Origin: Carnegiea gigantea | Taxonomy: Eukaryota > Streptophyta > Magnoliopsida > Caryophyllales > Cactaceae | Direction of reading: 5' to 3' | Assembly (NCBI GenBank): GCA_029747015.1 | Contig: JAKOGI010002753.1 | Span: 24,406 to 88,405 of the forward strand | Length of the DNA stretch: 64,000 nucleotides | Shown here: positions 10,651-21,513 of the stretch, in pieces | Layout of the letters: each line of letters starts with the position of its first letter | How positions within the stretch are numbered: the stretch's first letter is position 1 | Notes under the pieces: model-generated | Seen by the model: the letters and a program-made list of their open reading frames with translations, nothing else | Database searches by the model: none | What the model was told of the DNA's origin: nothing | Position numbers and translations under genes: made by a program

Positions 10651-13309
10651 AGAGAGCTAGAAGTAGTTAATCATCCTTTTATCAAAAACAAAGAGATTCG
10701 AAATAGATAAGCTATTTTTCATCCTTTGAAACTCGAGATTTTGAGACGTTAATGCCGTTTTGACTGTCGAGTTGAGTTTATCTTACACCGACGGATTAGC
10801 TTTCCGTTAGTGATGATAAGGGAGTTTAGATTCACAAATACAGGCCTTTATGCATGTCAAATGTTGCTTGCAATTGTGTATGTACTAAGATCTGTACGAT
10901 GATAGAATCCTTCGTAATGGGCTAGGAAGGGAATGATGGAAAATTAGTTGTTATGATTAATAATCCTACTAAATGGTACCTTACTATTGTGAATTTTGAA
11001 TTGCCTGAGTGAAATTAGGGGATATTTTCGCATGTATGCTTGAAAAACTAAGTGCCTGTGGTAGGATCTTGTTAAACATTGCGTAAGTGTACCTATTGTT
11101 CCCCTTTCTTGCCATTATTGCCTAAGCCATGTATCACTTACATTCTATTATACGGATTGTTATTTGTAAATGAAGTGACGATGTTTTGGCTCGAACGAAC
11201 CCTAACAGACCTAGAAAGTGAAAGGGAGGAAGAACCTAGCAGCCTTTGGAATTGTACATAGTAAATGATCCCTGCTAAGATAAACGACCTACAGTGAGAC
11301 TCCTATGATCACCTGTGGGAAGGGTGTACCTTATAAGACCTCAATGCGTACCTATAAGACCAGTAATGTTAACCATACTCAAGCAACCCTAGTAGCTGGA
11401 CACCATTCCTTCCTAAATTGGACGATGTTTAGGGTAAACCATTGACCACAGGTTGCAAAGGGCGATTGTATGTGTATATACAATTCTAGGTGTTCTTTAT
11501 ATGTGACGACCCCGTCAATCTGTATGTCTTAAGGATTTCTTATGACACTAAGTGATGCTATGTGATGTCTCTATTACCTTGGTATGAAATGAAAAACCCC
11601 TGGTTAAGTAACTCAGTTTTGAAATGCTTCGATTTTGTATGCTAGTGAATGAGCTTGACTTGAGTCAGATTTGTATGTGACTTGATTATTCAGATTATCT
11701 AAGCTTGGTGATTCATGACATGGCATAATCTCTGACTTATTGCTTGCATTCTGTGAATTCTATGATTCCACGTAATAGCTGAATAACTGCATACACACAT
11801 ATTGAAGCATGATGAGACGACCTTAGAAACCTGCATTCACACATTCTTGCCTTTGTATGATTGATCAGAGTAGCACAGCAAAAGCATATAGGCCTATAAG
11901 CTATAGACCCAAGACTTATCCTTTTACGATAGGTTGCAAACTAGGGTTTGCATTTACATACCGTCATATAGGTACATTCTTATGTGACAATGAATGAGTT
12001 TAAGTGCCTTCGAGTATCAACGTGGCATACGTGTAGTGCTAAGCTCATAGCAGCCTATATAGCTGCTTTGGACTTGTTATTAAATAGCCATTGGTGTGAT
12101 TTGTCAAACAGTATGATCTCTGAGCCATTGTGTACACTCCACGAATTTTATTATCTTATGGTATAGCTTGAGTGGTTGTACACACATGTATTTAATGCAT
12201 GATGTAATGACTATAAGAGGATGCATTCGCATATGTTCACCTTTATATATTTCATGTTTTAGGAGGGAAGTATGATAATGTATCCAAGGTCATATTTAAA
12301 TTCTTTATTCTAAATATGGTGTGTGAGTTGCATAAAATGACCATTAGCATTATTGATCCAAGTGTCATGGCATGACATGATCGTGCTATCTTGTACCATA
12401 TGTTATGTGATATTCTTATAAGGGTGCAAAGGGGTGTTGATTCATGTCTATGACCATGTCATCTTACTTGCATGTTCTCAGTAAGTAGAGATAATCAGTT
12501 CTCTGTGAAGACCGAATGGTTGAACTTTCCATTAGCTAAGCTATTTTGATTATCTCGTCTACTTATTATCTTTTTAGCTACACACTCTGGCCTGAAATCT
12601 TTTGTTTAGTTAATTGTAGTTCTAACATGAGACATAAGTTTAGGAGCTCTCGAGTATTTCCTCTACTAGCTCCCATGTTGCTTGCTGCATTATGGCCTGT
12701 AACTCATGTGCTTGAGCAACTATTTTGAAAATATATGCATGCAAATTAAGTACTTAGAAGCCTTCCTTCCCCCATGAAAACTACTAGTTCCAGTGGGCGA
12801 TCTCTACCCGAAACAACGTCCTTACAAGTAACATACTGAACCCTCACTACCCATCAGCCTGCATTCTTAGCATGCCGTTTTTCTTCCAAGTTCCTTCTTG
12901 CTTGCTAATTGATAGCACCATGAATTACTCTCAGCAATGTACAGGTTATATCCTTGTACCAGTGATTGATGTCGCTTATAATTATTAGTCTTTCAGATGC
13001 TGAGTTATCTTATGTCCTTGCTACCTTGGTGTCCTTGCTACTTTGCTGTGATATGGAAGCCTTGGTTGACCGACTGGATTTTGAAATAAATTCGATTTCT
13101 TCATGTTTCAGAATGAACTTGGTTAAGTTGAATGCCTTGATATGACCTCAAAATATTATGTTTAAGTTGCCATACATGAAAATCCTTTAAATGTCCGCTT
13201 GTGTTGATGCGTAAGTGTAGAGTAGTCGTTGCGATTCTAGTATTGCTTAGATAAAAATTTTAAAGATGATGTTCATTTAAAATAAGTTTGATATGGTTAT
13301 CCATGCCAA

Positions 13310-13395
13310 CTCATTTGCCCCTCTTCAATGCGATTTGCCATCGGCGCCTAAATAGAGTGAGTAGACACTTGAAGAGGATTGGTGAGGAGGAGACT
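13310..13395 (+). other. LARD-1 internal module B (9-bp stem, 40-nt loop)
   Basis: CCTCTTCAA (13320-13328) and TTGAAGAGG (13369-13377) are perfect inverted repeats around a 40-nt loop containing GATTTGCC, GGCGCC and AATAGAGTGAG. LARD-2 has the same stem and loop length at 45692-45749. Confidence 0.7.
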
Positions 13396-13520
13396 GGATA
13401 CCATAAGCTATTTTCTTTCGATTTAAAAGAAGTAGTATCTACAAAATGAAACCTTTTGGAAACTTCCTGCGTAGATCCTAATTGTGTGCAAACATTCTAG
13501 GAAAAACCAATTTAGGCTTA

Positions 13521-13557
13521 GAATTTCGAGGACGAAATTCTTTGAAGGAGGGAAGAG
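13521..13557 (+). other. LARD-1 pre-PPT hairpin and polypurine tract
   Basis: GAATTTCG-AGGA-CGAAATTC (13521-13540) is a perfect 8-bp inverted repeat. It is followed by TTTGAAGGAGGGAAGAG, ending at the LTR start 13558. Confidence 0.85.
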
Positions 13558-16500
13558 TGTAAGGCCCGCCTTCTTTATGTACGATAACGTGGCTGCCTTA
13601 CCTTCTACGTTACAAAATTCATATTTGTATTAGCTATATAAGTTAAATTAGTATCGATGTGCTTATGTGAACGATAATTTTATTAAAAAGAATTATTATC
13701 GCTATTATTGATTTTAAAGTTAATTCGTGCTATTTGTGCCCTTAAATTATATCGATAGTTTAATTTAGTCGTTATTCGATTTATTTAGTTGTTTCCCGAG
13801 TGGGAGTAGGTTATTAACCTTAGAATTAGTTTCAAGGTTTAATAAATCGAACCTTGACATATTTGGGATCGAGTAATCAATGAAAGGTCATATTATCGAT
13901 TTTAGAATTTGGAGTATGAATTAAACTAGCGGTGTTAAGTATTGGGCAAGCTGGAATTAAAAAAAAAGGGAAAGAGAGATGGAGGGGCAATTGGGTCAAA
14001 ACGCGCGAGCCCCTTTTTCTTTCCTCGTGTTTTCGCGGTAGCCTGGAGCTTCCTCTCTCTCCTCTGTGGTTCTTCTTCCTCTTTCCCTCCTCCACCATGC
14101 CTGTAGTTAGCAAACTCCCAAAACCTCCGATTTTCGACTCGAAAATCCTCTAAAATTCACCTCCGTAACCCCAGTCGAGCCCTATGTTGCAAAATCTGAC
14201 AGAAATTCAAAGGATTCGCCAAGTTTTCGGTTCAGTTGGGCAATGATTCAAGCCCCAGACGCGAGCCAATGTTCAGCCATGCGATCCCATTTCTAATTGC
14301 CACAAATTCCCTCTCAATTGAGCTTAAAATTGCAACTTCAAGAATCAAGTCAGTGAGTGAGAGTTTGGGTTGAAATTAGGGTTCGACTTGGGCGAATTGG
14401 GCACGGTTTGGGGGTCTGTTCGTGCGAGGGTGGGCAAGAACCGAGGAAATGGGATTGTTCGAGCCCTAGAGTCAAGCCGACAGCCTTGTATTCGAGCCTT
14501 TAGCTTGGAGTCCAGGTGGGTGTTTCTCACCTCCTAAGTATTAGTAGTTTTGAAAGCGTTTTAACCCTTTAAGCTGTGATTAATGCTAAGTTTAGTTAGT
14601 TTATTCCTAAAAATGACTTTGAATCATTAAATGATAGTTTAGTTGATTAATACTCGAATGTGGCTTGAATCAATACATGTTAGTTTAGTTAGTTCACGCC
14701 TGAAAATATGGTTCCAAACGAGTTATGCATGTTTAGATTTGATTCAAGTGAATTCAGTTAATACATGTCTGAAAGTTCAGTTCGAAATGAGTCATGCATG
14801 TTTAGATTCGAATCAAGTGAATTTAGTTAATGCATGCTTGAAAAGTTGACTTGAATAGTAACTTCGATATAATAAACGAACGCCTTGAATCGTATTATGT
14901 TTCAATGGGTTCGTTATGCTTGAATAGTAATTTGATGTACTAAACCAACGTCTTGAATCGTGTTATGCTTAAATGGCTAAATTAGGCTTGAAATGAAACC
15001 TCAAAATAATGAATGAATGCCTCGTGTCGATGCTTGTCTATTTAGTTGAATTATGCTCGTGAAGTAGCTTGGAAACAACATTCGAACGATCGAAATGAGC
15101 ATGTTTACCCCCTTAACTACAATACATGAATGTAATCGTGTTTTATGCTTATTTAGTTTAATTCAGCTTGCTAAGCATTTGTTTTAAGTTAATGCGATAT
15201 GAATTCATATATATGTATATATGGTTATAACTGTTGGCTGTAGCACATTGCGGAATGATATTTGCTTGATCGATAAGTTATATATTGGTAAGTTTACATA
15301 TCGCTTTTCAGTATGACATAGGGGATTTGAATGTTTTGATTATTGATCTGAAAACCGAGATGGTAATTGGATGGTTTGAGGTAGAACTATGAGTGGTTCG
15401 AGGTTCTTTATGGTACGGTGCTTGTGAGGAGGGAGCCTGGGTTGTGAATTAACCGCAATCGTATGGATTGCGAGGCCATGTGTGGCTCATTATGTTGTTG
15501 AAATGATTATGAATTGCTTGAACGTAATACGTGCAAATTCCTCTCCTTTTATGTTATTAAGATGCATTATGTGTTTGAAGGTGTTGTTTTGAAAAAGGAT
15601 ATTTCTTGTGTTTCAAAACAATAGTAGCCATGACTATTAGCAATCAATGGCCTATTTTAGCTATACGTACTTTGTTTTGGGAGTGAACTCGCTTGAACGG
15701 GGGAATCCCTAAAGAATTTGATTAAAAAGAAAGTGCGACGTAGGAAAAATGATTTCGCTATGAGACGCAGCAAAATTATTAGCCGTTGTGGCCGATTCGC
15801 TTTCAATTGGCTAAGATAATGTGCTTCGGACAATATGTTATGAATGATGTTAGCCTAGGGGATAAGTCCTGGTACTAGGAGACCCTAGAAGATCCTGATG
15901 AGGGTAATGGTCTGATATGTTGTATGTAGCCGTCCCAGGAGCAAGAACTCAAGCTTGAGCATTAGGTCTCACTATGGGGTTGAGAATAGATCTCACCCAA
16001 TCAGAACCATGTAATGTCCTTATGCTAGATGTATTTTCCTAATAAGTAAAGAAAAATAGTTGGCATTTTGCCATTTTAGGTATTTCAGAAGAAAGAAAGT
16101 TTCCAGGGCCATTAAGAGGCCAGTTGAATGAAATGTGAAAAGTTATAAGGGTCATTATGTGACCAATACAAAAGAGATTTCCTTTAATGAAAACGAGCCT
16201 CAAAGAGGCTAAGAAAAGAGTTTTTATGGGCCTCAAGAGGCTAAGCAAAGTGTTTTCAAGAAAAGAAGAAAAGTTTTCTGTGTATGTTCTGTGCTTGTCT
16301 TATGAATGAAATGTGAATGAGATTTCAAGTAAGGCTAAGTAAAGTCTTTTTACAAGAAGAAAGAAAGATGCTTGTGCATATCATATGAATGAGATCTAAC
16401 TAAAGTTTGCTAATGAAAATAAAGCGTTGTGTGAACATTCCAAGTATAACTTATAAATGAGATGCTAAGTAAGATACGATCATGAAAAAGAAAGCCTTAT

Positions 16501-17543
16501 GATCATATTTCACGCATACCCTATGAATAAGATTTGAATGAGACTTGAAATTTGTGTGTGCCTTATGTATATCGTATGAATGAAATGCCAAGAAAAGTAT
16601 GACTATAAAAAGAGACAACCTTATGTGCACATCTTATGAATGATGTTTTATGTATAGTTTGAATGGAATACTAAATAGTTATGTTTATGAAAAAGAAAGT
16701 TTCTGTGCTTAGCCTCGTTGCTTGCTTATGTGAATTGAGTGCTTGGTTTTAAGAAGTTGGTTATTTATAAGCTTAGAAATATGTTCAAGTGGTTAAAATA
16801 AAGTTTATGTTTAGTGATTCTTCTATAAGGGTTTTATGAATGTCTAATATGATAGTAAAGTATGAATACGTGATATGTGACTATTAAAGATATTATTGTC
16901 TGTAACAGTTTTGGTATTAAGGGGGTTGGGGGACACTCACTGAGCGTGCGGTTGCTCATCCCACTACTCTTTTCCCCTTTTCCTCAGGTTTTCTTTGTGA
17001 CAGGAAGAAATTGAGTTAGCTATGTCAAGATGGAGTCTATTCTTGCTTGCAAGGTGTCATGTGTGCCTACTTACGTCTTTAATGAAGTCAGGTAAAGTAT
17101 TCTTAGTTTGTAAACGTATGTAAACCAAGTATCCTAGTTCATGTAATGCATATGGTGTGAAGGTCGCTCTGTATGGCCGTATGAGCCAACCATCTAATTA
17201 GTTAGGTGTCTTCTTTGTTAAAGTTAGTTATGTTTCAGGATGTAAACCCCAATACTCTGATTGTGTGAACCATTGAGTTGTATCTTTCTTTTATTCTTTA
17301 TTAATGAACTATTCTATTTGGTGTACTCCGAGCGAGTGGCTGGTTGAGTTATGAACTCCGGCGTGTAGCTGTTGAGCTTTTTTTAAATGTTTTACGCTTT
17401 CTTGATCTGCAGTGGTTTATTGTAAGGCTTTTAGCCTGGAAACAGTCAGGTTTTAGGGGGAACTCTGTCCGTTTCGCCCCAGAATTTAAGTAAGAAGTTA
17501 AGGAAACGTAACGCTCCTGGCCCTAGGGGATGGGGGTATTACA
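13558..17543 (+). mobile_element. LARD-1 3' LTR
   Basis: It aligns along its whole length with 6091-10074, with scattered substitutions and very few indels. It starts TGTAAGGCCCGCC and ends GGGGGTATTACA, then acaat. Repeat arrays at about 14580-15080, mini-hairpins at 16104-16242 (GAGCCTCAAAGAGGCT at 16195-16210) and the conserved end block are all present. Confidence 0.93.
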
Positions 17544-17548
17544 ACAAT

Positions 17549-17824
17549 CAATGAAACTTGAATTGTAAAATGAGACCCAAATGAAATATCCTCTAATCAG
17601 GATGATTTAATACGATAAATGAAAGTGAAAAATTTAAATGACATAAGGTAATTCTGTAAATATATAAATTGAGTGCAATTGAATTAATAAACATGATTTA
17701 GTTAAGCAAATAACCATGAGTGATTAAATCCATAAACACGATAAAATAAATGAATAAACATGATTAATTAAATAAATAAATATGATTTAAATAAATAAAT
17801 ATGGGTTAGGGTTGGGTCATTACA
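17549..17824 (-). mobile_element. Gyp-A2 3' LTR, proximal part (right of LARD-1)
   Basis: Read on the minus strand it starts TGTAATGACCCAACCC at 17824 and runs to the LARD-1 target at 17548. It aligns with 40864-41141 of the 5' LTR. Confidence 0.88.
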
Positions 17825-17859
17825 GCCTTCCCCTTTTAAAGAGTTTCGTTCTCAAAACT
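17825..17859 (-). other. Gyp-A2 polypurine tract and hairpin
   Basis: The minus strand reads TTTAAAAGGGGAAGGC before the LTR start. Upstream, AGTTTTG-agaa-CGAAACT (17842-17859) forms a hairpin with one G-U pair, the counterpart of the hairpins in Gyp-A1 and the LARDs. Confidence 0.8.
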
Positions 17860-18430
17860 TATGACACTTGCCAAATGTATGCAATGCTGCTTTAAAAACA
17901 CATGGGCCATTGGTTCCCATTGCTTCCCTCTGAAGAGGTATAATTTGCCTAATGTACTCCGACTAAGGTCGTCTATGTGTTGTATAACTGCTTAATCCCA
18001 TATTTCAGTAGTAGATCCAGATACTTCTTATACAATAGCCGTAATGAACTCAATTACTATGATGCAAAATTGATATTCTCTTCGAAAGGAAAGAACCGTG
18101 TTACTAGTGAGGAGGTGCTCACTACTGGTTCATCTCCTTATCCACTAATGAAAATTATTATATACCCTAATAAGTACTCTGATACTATTACGAGCAATAA
18201 AACACGTCATATATGTGTTCGGGTTCAACAGGCAGGTGCAATCAACAAGCTATAGGATTTAACCTTCCAATGAATCGTAAGGCCCCATGGAACTAGTCCT
18301 TTGAGTAGAAAAGCCTTTTGAAATAGTTCATAACCCATCTGAGACTTTGGTTATTTCTTTGTTTTGCCAGCATAACTCTTTTATTGACCTTGTAGCACCT
18401 TAACATGTACTTGAATTTTCCCTCTTAATG
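17860..18430 (-). pseudogene. pol: Gyp-A2 integrase C-terminus / chromodomain remnant
   Basis: Shifting minus-strand frames match the Gyp-A1 tail piecewise: RLNPIAC, then VEPEHIYDVFYCS (compare VELEHVHNMFHIS), then VGVH-ANYTSSEGSN (compare VEVLWSNHTSQEAS). Many stops and indels separate the pieces. The position directly before the PPT fits the C-terminal end of a Tekay/Del polyprotein. Confidence 0.65.
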
Positions 18431-19599
18431 CTTGATTGGGTTAGCTCTGATCTTATACTCAATGTTTCTTCTGGCTCACTCCAATATAATTAGACAGTGC
18501 TTGATATAGCCCTTATCAAAATGTCCTTATCTAATATTTCTAATGCATCATATGATCTCCCCTCATCAGACTACTCAAGGATCTGCTCCCGGTCGATAAT
18601 GGGCAATGAAATGACCATGGTTAAGGATAAGAGTGATGAAATTCTTAGCCAAGCGAATCATTGCATACAAAAGCAAGGAACAATGAGACTAGAAAAGGCT
18701 AAGAAAGGAGAGATTTTCATGGGATGGTTAGAATAAAGACAACCATAAGTGTATCATGAATTTTGAAATATAATGCCACAAGAATTGTGATTTATAAATA
18801 TGGATCATAAGGTGTCCGATAAATAATCAGCTAAGGAGAAAGATGGTCCGGTTATACTCAGGTTTAACGGATGAATTGGAAATAAGATGACAAGCAACGG
18901 AGCTTCAACTAGGTGACTTTATAGCCACAAGTAACAAGATAAGTGCAATAGATAGATGGGAAAAGCAATGTGCAATGAATAGATAGATAGATTGGATAAG
19001 CAAAATGCAATAGATGGACAAATAGATTGGACAAGCAAAGTGTAATGGATAGATAAATGGATTAAGCAAGCTATAATAGGAACATGCTTTTACTTATATG
19101 AAGTCAATATGAGTACAATAATAAGATTAAATAGAGAACGCAGAAGTTTATTTATCAGAATGTAAGATATATGTGTGGGAGTTGAAATTCAAAATAAAGA
19201 GAGTAAGGGGATTATGACCATCGTAATCACCCACACCAATGAGAGTTGAATTACATTATGAATTCAAAATAAGTTATACAAGCTTATCATTATAAATAAA
19301 TAAGATGTAAGGTAGATGTGTGAATCAGCTCTCAATAGAATGAACTACAACTCATAATCATAAAATAAAGATGGTGAAGGTCAAGAGCACTGGAATGTTG
19401 ACAACCATATAAGGTTGAACAAAAAATGTATTGCATATTTAACAATGGGTTTACAAAGACATGGAAGATCATGCTAATAGGAAACATCAGGTTGAAATGC
19501 AAGGGACATTAAACAATATTGGATAGTATTAAGTTTTGAAGATGAGACAAGCAAACAAGAATTACTATAAATGGGTATTCTTACAAAAGATAAACTGTG
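18431..19599 (-). other. Gyp-A2 internal region, decayed, no recognisable domain
   Basis: This should hold RT, RNase H and integrase core, but is shorter than needed and shows none of their motifs. It contains a local array of AATAGATAGATTGGA-AAGCAAAATGCA units at about 18950-19070. Probably deleted and rearranged pol. Confidence 0.5.
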
Positions 19600-20190
19600 G
19601 TTGCATGGCTTAGGTGTGATATCCGAACTTAAATCATTCTTGGAAAAGACATCTGTTGTTGGTAGTTAATCCCATAAATTATTTGTTCAAGGTATAGGGC
19701 ACCTATTTTGATAGTGATCTTGTACAACTCTTTGTACACAGTACACAACCATAAGGTTCTGTTTTTATTCTTCATATAAACCTGGGGTTCCCCACGAGGA
19801 CACACTTTGTCAAATAAATCCTTTACAACCCATCCACTGAATCTTTAATTCTTTGGACTCTGTTGGGGGTCATATGATAGGGGTTTTGAAAATGGGTTGA
19901 GCAATCAAGAGTTAGGTCGATATGAAAATCAATGTTTCTTTGGGAGAGACAGTCCTGATAGTTCTCAGATGGAACATCTCTAAATTCACAAACTGTAATT
20001 ATGGATTTGTATATACCGAGTGTGGTTGACATATCACTAATATTCAATGCATTACTAACATGATAATTCACTTGCTTGCACAATGTAATTAGGGCGGAAA
20101 TAAGGGTTTTCTTCTCTCAGTCCATAGAAACACACATCTAGTCTTTTCACATTTCTCAAACTAGCCTTAAGATCTTTACAAGTCATCTTC
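19600..20190 (-). pseudogene. pol: Gyp-A2 protease-RT junction and RT start, degraded
   Basis: On the minus strand 20083-19823 carries CEFRDVPSE...IDFHIDLTL...YHMTPNRVQRIKDSVDGL, which is the linker leading into gypsy RT (family form: EF-DVFPEDLPGLPP...IDLVPG...YRM-P-EL-ELK-QL). Further left, frames give CPRGEPQVYMKNKNRTLWLCTVYKEL, the decayed [26 protein letters not shown] block of the RT N-terminus. Stops and frame changes make it non-functional. The match establishes Gyp-A2 as a once autonomous gypsy element on the minus strand. Confidence 0.72.
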
Positions 20191-21513
20191 TATAAGTACA
20201 CAATTAGTGCATCGCCATAATGACAATAAGGTCTGCCAATCAAACTGGGTTGAATGCCCAATGAATATGTTTCCAGCAATACTAATAGAGGCATATTTAT
20301 AAAAGATAACACATTCAACTACCTACTGGTCTCAGTAAATTTAAAAGACCGGGGGATGATCTAAAGTGTAAAGGGCTGCAACCACACCATGAACTCTTGC
20401 GAAGATATTTCTTTATTAGTTATGAAGGATAGGCATGTAAGCTGAATGAATGAAAGGATGAAGATTCATAATGAAAGATAGGCATATAAATGTCCTACAT
20501 GTACAAGACATGCAGTTTATTCATGATGGTCATGATAGTAAAGTAAATGAACGATGTTATGAAGTTGAGAGGGAGTATTAAGTAACGAAGGTGAAGAAAG
20601 GTAATAGATTACCAAAGCGGCTTTTGAAAAGTCATACAGTATCGGTATGTAAGTAAAATGATGAAGATAAGGGTCAACAATACCAAAAAGAAAATTTTAT
20701 TCATCTGATGTTTGAAAGGACAATACATCAAGATGAAGGAGTAAACATTATGATTGAACATGATGACGTCCATCAATAACACATTTTGCAGTAAATGAAG
20801 TCTTAGGTAGGCATATAAACTTCAAAACTGCTGACAGATGGAAATAGCACAAAGCATTGTTTATCATTAATAAGATAGGTTATGCTAGTAAAGAAAGGAT
20901 TACCAAAATAACTTGAGTAACGACATGCAGTCACAACCATGGAGCAGTATGCCAATATGATGTTACAGTGCTATAGAAACACGAATAATATGGATACATT
21001 TAATTGCTGAAAGGGCACTCAATGACTGGGTCTAAAGCAACCAAAGGCTTTGCAAGAAATAAATAAATAGTGCCCAAATAGAAGCAAGGAGTTCAAGTAG
21101 GTGATAGTAAAAATATGAACATAGTGATGACTGAGCTGCAAGTAGAATGAATCAAATATGCTTAGGAAGAACTGCAAATCACACAGTAATTCACACTAGG
21201 GCTCATTATAGGCTCCTTTATGGAAATAGAGAATTAAACGACTGTGATTGTCAGGGTTTGAATCACCTATAAAAAAGGTTGTTCAGATGTGTTTGAAGAA
21301 CTCCCCACAGATGGCACATAAAATTTTCCATGAACACTCCATTACAACTGAAGAGAGTGTTAGCATTAGAGAAATCATGTATCTAAATAATTCAAGTAAC
21401 TAGGGCAGAAATAAGTCAATGACAGGAAGTAATGGAAGCATTGCTGATGTAAAGTCTTAGTATCAAGACCAAATAATTTCGATACATGGTAGCTTAATCT
21501 TACTTGTACCACC
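20191..21513 (-). other. Gyp-A2 internal region, expected gag/protease, not recognisable
   Basis: No zinc knuckle, capsid or protease motif could be read. The sequence is A-rich on the plus strand with only short frames. The Sirevirus interrupts it at 21513, after the target ccacc. Confidence 0.45.

Larger units (their letters stand above)
10075..13557 (+). other. LARD-1 internal domain, non-coding
   Basis: No frame longer than about 60 codons and no gag, protease, RT, RNase H or integrase motif on either strand. It starts with the PBS region and ends with a hairpin and PPT. Two related sequence modules sit near its ends (10575-10650 and 13310-13395), each able to form a stem-loop. The PBS-proximal 400 bp and the last 250 bp are recognisably shared with LARD-2; the middle (11000-13000) is hard to align by eye. 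Confidence 0.85.
6091..17543 (+). mobile_element. LARD-1: full-length non-coding long-LTR retrotransposon
   Basis: 5' LTR 6091-10074 (3984 bp), internal domain 10075-13557 (3483 bp), 3' LTR 13558-17543 (3986 bp). A perfect 5-bp target duplication acaat lies at 6086-6090 and 17544-17548. The other LTR of the host element keeps the empty site (cttgaattAACAATcaataaaac, near 40853). The sizes are close to those published for cereal LARDs (family knowledge). The PBS, PPT and LTR ends look functional, yet the internal domain has no gag-pol wording in any frame. Movement would need proteins from an autonomous element, plausibly a Gyp-A-like chromovirus. Confidence 0.93.

Noticed and set aside
17977..18255. 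92-codon plus-strand frame
   Set aside because: Lies opposite the recognisable minus-strand integrase C-terminus remnant of Gyp-A2.
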